Origin: Elusimicrobiota bacterium | GTDB taxonomy: Bacteria; Elusimicrobiota; Elusimicrobia; 2-02-FULL-39-32 | DNA: 12,226 bases | Direction of reading: 5' to 3' | NCBI GenBank assembly: GCA_023249715.1 | Contig: JAHFCA010000024.1 | Coordinates: 1 to 12,226 of the forward strand | Shown here: piece by piece, positions 6,526 to 12,226 of the stretch | Position numbering within the stretch: position 1 is the stretch's first letter | Layout of the letters: every line of letters begins with the position of its first letter | Made by a program: the position numbers and the translations under genes | Notes under the pieces: model-generated | Told to the model about the DNA's origin: nothing | The model's input: the letters and a program-made list of their open reading frames with translations, nothing else | The model's database searches: none

Positions 6526-8532
6526 CTATAGAGTAATCCAGCCAATTTTAAAAATCCAATTCAGCAACCCTCCAACGCATAGGGAAAAAGAGAGCACAAA
6601 AGCCGCAATCGATACCGTTGTTTTAAGGCCCCGTTCTTTTATGCTTACAAAGAATTGGGCAATGCAGGGCATAAACAGCGTAATGACGGTTAGGGCCACG
6701 GCAATTTGAGCTGGGGTTAAGAGTTGGTTTTGCGCCAGCATAAAAAAACCGGCGGCGCCGTAATCCCGACGGAGAAATCCAATAATAAACGATTCTGTCG
6801 CCTTTTGGGGCAGTCCCAGAAAATGGACTACTAACGGAGTTCCCGCTTTTTTAACGAGCTCCAAAAGCCCAATTTTATCGCTGATAAATAGAATAAAAGT
6901 TCCTAAAAGAAACATCGGGACAGCTTCCCGAACATACCAGAGTAAGCGGGCTCTTATTTTTTTAAAGAGATTGCGCAGTTGAGGAATGCGGATAGGAGGA
7001 ATTTCCATTAGAAAAGGAGAACGAACTCCCGGGACTACTTTCGACCCTAACCAACCCACTAAGAGCATGGTTCCCACCACTATCCCGAGCCACAACGCCA
7101 TGATTTTCCAGGAAAGACCCGCCACCATTCCTAACATCGCCCCAATTTGAGCCGAGCAGGGGATGCTTAAAGTTAAAAGCAGGGTCACGATAATTTTCTC
7201 TTTATTCGATTCTAATACTCGCGTGGTTAAAGTGGCCATCGTGTCGCACCCTAAGCCTAAAATCATGGGGAGCACCGCTTTCCCATTGAGACCCATGAGA
7301 CGAAAAACGCGGTCGAGCATAATGGCTAACCGAGGTAAATACCCGGAGTCTTCCAGAATACCAAAGAATAAAAAGAAACAGGTCACAATGGGGAAAATAA
7401 GGGCCAAGGCATACGTGAGCGCCATGGAGAATAGGCCATAGGGCCCAATGAGCATCTCTTGAATAAAGGTTATAGGAATAAGCGTGGTTACTATTTTTGT
7501 AACGGCGGGATTTAGAATTTTTCCAAACAGTCCTTTTTCAAAAAGGTCTACCAAATATTGCGCTCCAAAAACTCCCACGAATTGATACATTAAATAAAGC
7601 ATTCCTAAAGCGATGAGGTAGCCCGGCCATGGTTTCATGGCGGCTCTGCCCAATTTTTGCGCCCAGGAAGATTTAAGGATGCCTGTTATCTGAACAGTCT
7701 GGGCGACAATTTCTCTGGATTGTTGCTGCCGCGAATCTAGGGCAAGAATACTAATAGGGCGAATAAATTTTTTAGAACATTGGGACGATTGACGCGTTAA
7801 AATGGATTTAAGTTCCAAAGCTTTTTGCTCTTCTAATTTTTCTAACCATGGTTTTAAAGAGCTCCAGATAGAATAGTCTTGATAGAGCAGCGTCTGAGCG
7901 AGGATCCTAGAATAATTTTGACCTTCTGTTTCCTTTAATTCCTTGGGAATAAGAGAGATAATTTGATCATAGGCATCGGATACTTCGGATAGATAATGCG
8001 TTTGAATAGTTGGAATTTTTGCTTGGGACAGAGCCCGTCTTAAATCGGCTATGCCGTCTCCCGTTGTGGCCACCGTTTCTATAACGGGAACCCCAAGAAT
8101 TTGCGCCAGGCGCGCGGCATCCACTTCTATTCCTTTCTGTTCCGCTTCGTCACTCATATTCAGCGCTAAGACCATGGGAATTTTAAGTTCAGCGAGTTCT
8201 AGGGTGAGATTTAAACTTCTCCCTAAATTTTTTGTATCCGCGACTTGTAAGATTATTTCCGGTCGATCTCTTAATAAGAGGTCGCGGGTTACCCTTTCAT
8301 CTTCCGATTTTGGAAAAATAGAAAGAACGCCCGGACTGTCCACAACTTCTATTGCGGCGCCTTTGAGCCAGCAGTTCCCTCTAGAGACGTCTACGGTTGT
8401 TCCCGGATAGTTCGATACGGTAACGTATTTTCCGGTCAGCCTGGAAAAAAGCGCCGATTTGCCGACGTTGGGATTTCCAACCAGCGCTAATATTTTTGAA
8501 GAGGCGGTTCCTGTCTCAGTAGGACATAACAT
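6526..8532 (-). CDS. feoB: Ferrous iron transporter FeoB
   Basis: Inner-membrane Fe(II) importer with a cytoplasmic G domain; 668 residues, at the short end for FeoB. G1 is GNPNVGKS (19-26), G2 lies in NYPGTT (41-46), G3 is DSPG (65-68, usually DLPG) and G4 is NMSD (125-128). A cytosolic linker precedes a multi-helix membrane domain from about residue 295. The membrane part carries conserved cysteines in GLGCDTMATLTTR (Cys429), IPCSAQ (Cys459) and FMPCIAQ (Cys623), plus GFLRRDYGAAG. The GCDTM form differs from E. coli FeoB (GCNVP) and points to a second FeoB subgroup. The ATG overlaps the end of apbE by 17 nt. No separate feoA is present; a FeoA-like domain is fused to the downstream regulator. 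Confidence 0.96.
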   Translation of the reverse strand: MLCPTETGTASSKILALVGNPNVGKSALFSRLTGKYVTVSNYPGTTVDVSRGNCWLKGAAIEVVDSPGVLSIFPKSEDERVTRDLLLRDRPEIILQVADTKNLGRSLNLTLELAELKIPMVLALNMSDEAEQKGIEVDAARLAQILGVPVIETVATTGDGIADLRRALSQAKIPTIQTHYLSEVSDAYDQIISLIPKELKETEGQNYSRILAQTLLYQDYSIWSSLKPWLEKLEEQKALELKSILTRQSSQCSKKFIRPISILALDSRQQQSREIVAQTVQITGILKSSWAQKLGRAAMKPWPGYLIALGMLYLMYQFVGVFGAQYLVDLFEKGLFGKILNPAVTKIVTTLIPITFIQEMLIGPYGLFSMALTYALALIFPIVTCFFLFFGILEDSGYLPRLAIMLDRVFRLMGLNGKAVLPMILGLGCDTMATLTTRVLESNKEKIIVTLLLTLSIPCSAQIGAMLGMVAGLSWKIMALWLGIVVGTMLLVGWLGSKVVPGVRSPFLMEIPPIRIPQLRNLFKKIRARLLWYVREAVPMFLLGTFILFISDKIGLLELVKKAGTPLVVHFLGLPQKATESFIIGFLRRDYGAAGFFMLAQNQLLTPAQIAVALTVITLFMPCIAQFFVSIKERGLKTTVSIAAFVLSFSLCVGGLLNWIFKIGWITL

Positions 8533-9517
8533 AGCTTTCTAAATTTCCTTCTTTTTCGTAAAGAATGGTTGTCTCTAATTTGTTTTGTTTGCAAAATTTT
8601 TTTCCCTCTTCTAAACCCATGACAAATAAAGCGGTGGAATAGGCATCGGCATCGGCGCCGTTTTGGGTTACGACGGTGATGCTGCGAATTTCATTTTCTA
8701 CGGGCATTCCAGTCTTTGGGTTTAAGATGTGGCTGAGACTTTTCCCTTGGAACGTAACAAAGCGTTCGTAATTCCCGGAAGAAGAGACTGCGGTGGGAAT
8801 AGAATGGACCTGCAGAGTAAACTTTCCCCAGATTTGTTCCGGGTGCAGTGGATTTTTTATTGCCACTTCTTTCCTAGAGGGGAACTTGGACCAACAGATA
8901 AGTTCTCCGCCAAAATTAAGGGTCGCGGAATCCACGGGAAATTTGAGAATTTTTTCTAAAGCCTTGTCTAAAGCGTACCCTTTGCCAATGCCGCCGGTAT
9001 CCACCCCCATTCCCTTCGCTCTAAATTGAACTGTTCTGTTTAAAAAATCCAAAGAGATATTTTTATAATTTAATTTTTCTTTAGTCTGTTCCATTTCTTT
9101 TTCGCTGGGCCAGCTTTTTAGTGTTCTCTCTCTTAATTGCCACAATTGAGTTAAAGGTTCCACGCTAATATTAAAAGCTCCATTGGTTTTTTTTGTAATT
9201 TGGAGCGCTTGTACCAGAAATTGGAACGTTTCTTCGCTTACTTTTATAGGTTCCAACGCCGCTTTTTGATTTATTTTAGAAATTTCAGAACTTTCTTTGT
9301 AGTTGGAGAGGAGTTCTTCCAATTTTTGAACTTCTTTAAATGCAGCTTCTGCCGCAAGCTCCGCTGTTGGGGAGGAAGACGCTTCAATTTCTATCTGAAG
9401 CACGGTTCCCATGAGCAGTTGCATTTTCGAAACAGTTGCGGCGTGCAACAGTTTAGAAGCGGTTAAAATTGTAAAAAGAAATAGGATTCCTATCCCGTTT
9501 TTTTTCCGATATTCCAT
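8516..9517 (-). CDS. apbE: ApbE family FAD:protein FMN transferase
   Basis: Extracytoplasmic enzyme that uses FAD and Mg2+ to attach FMN covalently to Thr/Ser of FMN_bind-type proteins. The 333-residue product begins with a signal peptide (hydrophobic about 8-24, ending near LLHAA) and no lipobox Cys, so it is probably soluble in the periplasm. Motifs are MGT (36-38), SEISKIN (77-83), DTGGIGKGYALD (173-184), TLNFGGE (199-205), SSSGNYERF (245-253), SHILNPKTG (262-270) and ADAYSTALFVMG (290-301) with metal-site Asp291 and Thr295. It overlaps the upstream PepSY-like gene by 28 nt and feoB by 17 nt. The likely substrate is the FMN_bind protein encoded two genes upstream. Confidence 0.95.
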   Translation of the reverse strand: MEYRKKNGIGILFLFTILTASKLLHAATVSKMQLLMGTVLQIEIEASSSPTAELAAEAAFKEVQKLEELLSNYKESSEISKINQKAALEPIKVSEETFQFLVQALQITKKTNGAFNISVEPLTQLWQLRERTLKSWPSEKEMEQTKEKLNYKNISLDFLNRTVQFRAKGMGVDTGGIGKGYALDKALEKILKFPVDSATLNFGGELICWSKFPSRKEVAIKNPLHPEQIWGKFTLQVHSIPTAVSSSGNYERFVTFQGKSLSHILNPKTGMPVENEIRSITVVTQNGADADAYSTALFVMGLEEGKKFCKQNKLETTILYEKEGNLESYVMSY

Positions 9518-10149
9518 AAAAATAATCCGCTGACAATTAAAATAAAAAGAGCCAGGGCAGAAAAATCATACAGCCAGACAAACATTGGCCCAAAAAAGTA
9601 GCCATTGTGCAATGTTAGAATAAGCCGGGAGAGCGTTCTTTTGTTTTTATTAAATTGGCGAAGGTCCCAGTTTTTACCTTCCTGGGTGGAATAAATCCAT
9701 CCATTCGAGGTTAACAGAGCTAACCCGCCAGCCCCTACAGAAATTTGTTTTAGTTCTATGCCTTCGCTTTGAGGATCAAAAGGGAGGTTTAGGGTCGTCC
9801 AAATTTTTCCTCCGTCCATAGAATTAAAAATCTTGCCCCATTTCTCTAGGACGTAAATTTCGCGACTATTGTTTGGAGAAAAAGCGATGTCCACTACTTC
9901 TTGCGGGGGATACAGCATGGGGACCTCTTCCCAGTTTTTTCCGCCGTCCACAGAATAAAAAAGCCCCTCTGTAGTTCCCGAATAAATTTTTTGGGGATTT
10001 TCCGGGTCCATGGCCAAAGCTTCTATTCTTTTTTCTCGATAGAGCTGGGGATGGTTTAACGCTATTCCGGTAATGAGGAGCACGACTAAAAAAATAGCGC
10101 TGGAAAGGCCAAAGATGTTGTGAATTTTTTTCCAGAGGATCTTATTCAT
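9490..10149 (-). CDS. PepSY_TM-like two-helix membrane protein with three Asp-box repeats
   Basis: A 219-residue membrane protein. TM1 (about 11-31, preceded by KIHNIFG) and TM2 (about 188-212, preceded by LHNGYFFG and ending LFLWNIGKK) have the style of PepSY-associated transmembrane proteins, which pass electrons or hold heme in membranes. His10, His33 and His181 near the membrane faces could serve as ligands (inference). The periplasmic loop carries three Asp-box repeats spaced exactly 44 residues apart: SVDGGKNW (66-73), SMDGGKIW (110-117) and the degenerate STQEGKNW (154-161), as in BNR/YCF48-type propellers. The ATG overlaps the FMN_bind gene stop by ATGA, and its 3' end overlaps apbE by 28 nt. 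A likely partner of the flavoprotein; no experimental function is known to me. Confidence 0.8.
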   Translation of the reverse strand: MNKILWKKIHNIFGLSSAIFLVVLLITGIALNHPQLYREKRIEALAMDPENPQKIYSGTTEGLFYSVDGGKNWEEVPMLYPPQEVVDIAFSPNNSREIYVLEKWGKIFNSMDGGKIWTTLNLPFDPQSEGIELKQISVGAGGLALLTSNGWIYSTQEGKNWDLRQFNKNKRTLSRLILTLHNGYFFGPMFVWLYDFSALALFILIVSGLFLWNIGKKTG

Positions 10150-10733
10150 TTTTTAAAATAGAGCTCGTCTAAAATAATTAAAGCTTTTTTCACTCCGGCT
10201 GTCATGGCCTGCACGGACATTGTGGCGCCCGTTACATTAATAATATCCCGGTTGATTCTCAAAGGGTCTTTGGCCGATTTTCCTCTAAATTGTCGGGCAA
10301 AGCGTTGCCTTCTTACTTCGGACCCCACTGCTTCGCGGTAGACCATCACTTCCACTCTCTCTACCTTTCCATCCATCCCTGCTTTTACAATAAAGGTAAT
10401 GGGTTTAAATTTCCCTATCTCTTCCGCAATGACGGCGAACCCTTGGGCTTTGCCGTCGGAACCTATTCCTTTATAGACGGTTACCGCCTTCTCATTGAGA
10501 ATCCACCCTAATTTTGACTCGATACGCTCTTTTTCCGCTGGAGTAAACGTGTGAATCTCTTTTTTTACTGTAGTGGTCACGGGAAAAACAGATTTCAACG
10601 CTCCTGCTTCTGTGAGAAAAACCTGTTCCACATATTCCGGATAATTCTTTTCTTCCTCGGTTGGAACTCCCTGGATTGTTCCAACTCCCGCTAAAAATAG
10701 GTTTAAGGACACAGCCAGGGTTATCCGTTTCAT
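10146..10733 (-). CDS. Exported FMN_bind-domain flavoprotein (ApbE substrate)
   Basis: A 195-residue protein with an N-terminal signal peptide (hydrophobic about 4-21). Residues about 90-185 resemble the FMN_bind domain found in NqrC/RnfG and extracytoplasmic flavoproteins. The motif NVTGATMS near the C-terminus places the predicted FMN-carrying residue at Thr171, the last Thr of TGAT. The block VMVYREAVGSEVRRQRF resembles the conserved segment of this family. The acidic residue often found just before the motif (D-A-V-S/T-G-A-T) is Ile here, with an Asp two positions further back. The gene starts 2 nt after the porin stop and ends in an ATGA overlap with the PepSY-like gene. No own Shine-Dalgarno sequence is evident, so translational coupling is likely. 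Probable role: periplasmic single-flavin electron carrier or Fe(III) reductase component. Confidence 0.88.
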   Translation of the reverse strand: MKRITLAVSLNLFLAGVGTIQGVPTEEEKNYPEYVEQVFLTEAGALKSVFPVTTTVKKEIHTFTPAEKERIESKLGWILNEKAVTVYKGIGSDGKAQGFAVIAEEIGKFKPITFIVKAGMDGKVERVEVMVYREAVGSEVRRQRFARQFRGKSAKDPLRINRDIINVTGATMSVQAMTAGVKKALIILDELYFKK

Positions 10734-10735
10734 GT

Positions 10736-11947
10736 TTAGAAATAGGTCGCAAACCCGGCGATAATGGCGTCGTTATCCACGCGTGTCCGTGCCATATCTT
10801 CGTAGTTTACTTGGTAATCGAGCTTAAAGACTGTTTGCTCTAGGGGTCTAAAGTTCAGCCCCAACGTCAATCGTTGTTTATCATTCGTAGAATCGCTGGA
10901 ATCTGTATTCGCATCGTCCCAACGAATCACTCCGGTAAAAGTGGAATCTTTACGCAACACATCCTGCAAGAAATGATAATTAATTTGCCCGAAATATCCT
11001 TCCATTTTAGAAGGAACCGCGGCCAGAATAAGAGAATTTTTATTGATTTTAGTATTGGCATATTCTCCTAAGAATTCCAAGGATTTCCACTGAAATCCCC
11101 AATCCAGCGCGACAATAGTTACATTGTTTTGTCCCGCGTTATCGTAGACACTGTTATAGGCGGAGACTCCAATTTCGCTGCCTAAAAATGGGGAGATTCC
11201 CACTCTTCCTACCGTCCCGATATTTTCATTATTGTCAGAAGAAGTGCTGCTTCGGGCTCCTCTCAATCCGTTTGCTTTAGTAATCTTGGCTCCATCCGCG
11301 CCGCCGTTGAATCCCTGCGTAGCGTAGAACTGATACTCTAATTTAAGCGGGTCCAAAGGGTAGACCGTTCCAAAAAAACCGGCTCCAGACTCGGAAAACG
11401 TGGTCGGAATAATGGCGCCGTCTACCAAAGGACGGTCATTGAGATCGTTAATGGGGGAATCGTGGATAAGGTTAAACTTTCCTAGAGGAACCAGCACCAT
11501 TCCTCCTCGGAACGCTAATTTTTCACCTAAGATTTCGTAATCCAAAACAGCAAATTCTATTTTAGATTCTCCCGATAGTTCTGCGGAACCTTTACCGGTC
11601 GCAATATCCACCTCCACTTCTCCTTCATCGTTAACGCCTCCATGCTCAAACTCAATTTCAGTGGCAAAACGGAGCCCCTGCGCGATTTCGGAATAAATAA
11701 ACGGAACCACGCGAATGACGTCGAACTTATGTTTTCCATTCTGCCGGTTTCGATATTCAAAGTCTCCATAGCCGCCCACATATGTTCCCTTTCCCATTTT
11801 TCTCCAGACAGGCTTTGTATAAAGCCCCTGGTGAACGGGGCCGGCAGTCTCCCCACGTTTATCTGCCAACTTTTCCTCTTCTCCTTGCCCCCAACTGATG
11901 CTGGGGATTAAACAAAGGAGTCCCAATCCTAAGATATACTTTTTCAT
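10736..11947 (-). CDS. Outer-membrane beta-barrel porin-like protein
   Basis: A 403-residue protein from ATG 11947, which has AAGGAAGGAA 7 nt upstream; a GTG/ATG start further upstream (to 11977) would put ten polar residues before the signal peptide and is disfavoured. The signal peptide MKKYILGLGLLCLIPSISWG is followed by a charged segment. Thereafter alternating strands (e.g. RFATEIEFEHGG, LKLEYQFYATQGFNG, LTLGLNFRPL) end in the aromatic terminus GFATYF typical of BAM-inserted barrels. The segment GKFNLIHDSPINDLNDRPLV and general layout resemble OprO/OprP-like porins, though the substrate cannot be read from sequence. As first gene after the palindromic operator in an iron cluster, it may admit iron complexes (inference). 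Its stop is 2 nt from the FMN_bind start. Confidence 0.85.
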   Translation of the reverse strand: MKKYILGLGLLCLIPSISWGQGEEEKLADKRGETAGPVHQGLYTKPVWRKMGKGTYVGGYGDFEYRNRQNGKHKFDVIRVVPFIYSEIAQGLRFATEIEFEHGGVNDEGEVEVDIATGKGSAELSGESKIEFAVLDYEILGEKLAFRGGMVLVPLGKFNLIHDSPINDLNDRPLVDGAIIPTTFSESGAGFFGTVYPLDPLKLEYQFYATQGFNGGADGAKITKANGLRGARSSTSSDNNENIGTVGRVGISPFLGSEIGVSAYNSVYDNAGQNNVTIVALDWGFQWKSLEFLGEYANTKINKNSLILAAVPSKMEGYFGQINYHFLQDVLRKDSTFTGVIRWDDANTDSSDSTNDKQRLTLGLNFRPLEQTVFKLDYQVNYEDMARTRVDNDAIIAGFATYF

Positions 11948-12021
11948 GACGCTGTTCCTTCCTTGTGGTTGTGGCAAAGAAGAGAGAATACTTCTTTAGC
12001 CAAAGATGGATCTGAACTCAT
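11944..12021 (-). CDS. Possible 25-residue small ORF or leader peptide before the porin gene
   Basis: ATG at 12021 opens a 25-codon frame whose product begins MSSDPSLAKEVF and contains LCHNHK; its TGA overlaps the porin ATG (ATGA, 11944-11947), an arrangement typical of translational coupling. AAGGA lies about 11 nt upstream but overlaps the proposed -10 box TATAAG, so a transcript from that promoter would have almost no leader. There is no family match I recognise. The same frame stays open back to 12207, but that part overlaps the Fur-family gene and is rejected. Could be chance. Confidence 0.25.
   Translation of the reverse strand: MSSDPSLAKEVFSLLCHNHKEGTAS
11955..11964 (-). promoter_or_regulatory. 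Ribosome-binding site of the porin gene
   Basis: AAGGAAGGAA on the - strand, 7 nt before ATG 11947. It fixes the porin start at MKKYILG and lies within the possible small ORF. Confidence 0.65.
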
Positions 12022-12033
12022 AGGTTCTGTATC

Positions 12034-12062
12034 CTTATAAATCGGAATGAGTTGATACTCGA
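12034..12062 (-). promoter_or_regulatory. Putative promoter of the porin-feoB-dtxR cluster
   Basis: On the - strand TATAAG (12034-12039) is a 5/6 match to the -10 consensus, with TCGAGT (12057-12062) 17 nt upstream as a poor (3/6) -35. It is the only good -10 candidate between the Fur-family stop and the porin start. The -35 region lies within the palindrome at 12053-12067, as expected for a repressible promoter. Prediction by eye only. Confidence 0.4.
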
Positions 12063-12067
12063 TATCA
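12053..12067. promoter_or_regulatory. Palindromic operator candidate (Fur- or DtxR-box-like)
   Basis: On the - strand TGATATCGAGTATCA, a 15-bp palindrome with perfect 5-bp arms (TGATA/TATCA), immediately follows the Fur-family stop codon. Against the 7-1-7 Fur box TGATAAT-n-ATTATCA it matches 11 of 14 defined positions. It overlaps the predicted -35 of the iron cluster. Binding by Fur or the cluster's own DtxR-like protein is inferred. Confidence 0.5.
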
Positions 12068-12226
12068 TTATTTAGATTTCCCGTTTTTTTGTTTTTGGCA
12101 ACGCTTGCAGCGGCCAAAAATTTCGTGCCGGTGCCAAAGCGGTTTAAATTCAAACTGATGCGTAATTTGGTCCTGAAGCCTTTCAATGGTCGGATTCGAA
12201 AATTCAATAACTTCCCTGCATTCCAC
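12068..12226 (-). CDS. Fur-family metalloregulator, C-terminal part (5' end outside window)
   Basis: The last 52 codons and TAA stop are present, in a different frame from a spurious overlapping ORF. The sequence reads like the C-terminal dimerisation domain of Fur-family regulators: xECREVIEFSNPTIERLQ, then HRHEIFGRCKRC. The Cys in ECRE would be the second Cys of the first CxxC pair and Cys40/Cys43 (counted from the window edge) the second, together the structural zinc site. The positively charged tail is short. Whether it senses iron, zinc or peroxide (Fur, Zur, PerR) cannot be decided from this part. Its stop directly abuts the palindromic operator, 120 nt before the porin gene, and it is transcribed in the same direction. 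Confidence 0.85.
   Translation of the reverse strand: MECREVIEFSNPTIERLQDQITHQFEFKPLWHRHEIFGRCKRCQKQKNGKSK

Noticed and set aside
8051..8410. 119-codon open frame on the + strand antisense to feoB
   Set aside because: Low-complexity Ser/Arg-rich shadow of the FeoB G domain; no ribosome-binding site or family resemblance.
11944..12207. 87-codon open frame on the - strand upstream of the porin gene
   Set aside because: Its first two thirds overlap, in another frame, a clear Fur-family C-terminus; only the last 25 codons remain as a weak small-ORF candidate.

Overview
The window looks like a chromosomal segment of a Gram-negative (diderm) bacterium of moderate to low G+C. The evidence for an outer membrane is a beta-barrel porin-like protein, several signal peptides and lipoprotein signal peptidase. 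Gene order and protein style recall deltaproteobacteria or related candidate phyla, but the sequence alone does not allow a firm placement. Nothing suggests a phage or plasmid.

Left part, + strand (1-5707): a tightly packed housekeeping operon. It holds the last codons of a YggS/PLPBP gene, proC, a DUF167 (YggU) gene, mtnA, ileS and lspA. Most junctions overlap or have tiny gaps. mtnA has no ATG, GTG or TTG that would include its conserved N-terminus. The best start is an ATA codon behind a perfect GGAGG, overlapping the DUF167 stop codon. Between ileS and lspA sits a 167-bp fold-back element with 22-bp perfect terminal inverted repeats ending in TA, resembling a MITE. Removing it leaves a TAGTG stop/start overlap of ileS and lspA.

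Middle (5708-5830): a tRNA-Val(UAC) gene on the - strand with its own TATAAT box. It carries a rare A19-U56 combination in place of the usual G19-C56 tertiary pair.

Right part, - strand (12226 down to 5831): an iron-related gene cluster. In transcription order it holds the 3' end of a Fur-family regulator, a promoter/operator-like palindrome, a possible 25-codon ORF and an outer-membrane porin-like protein. These are followed by an exported FMN_bind protein with a TGAT flavinylation motif, a two-helix PepSY_TM-like membrane protein carrying three Asp-box repeats, the flavin transferase ApbE, the ferrous-iron transporter FeoB, and a DtxR/IdeR-type regulator with a fused FeoA-like domain. From porin to dtxR every junction is an overlap or a gap of 11 nt or less.

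Working model (inference): ApbE attaches FMN to the FMN_bind protein in the periplasm. Electrons from the membrane reach it through the PepSY_TM-like protein, Fe(III) entering through the porin is reduced, and FeoB imports the Fe(II). Fur and the DtxR-FeoA fusion would adjust expression to iron supply.
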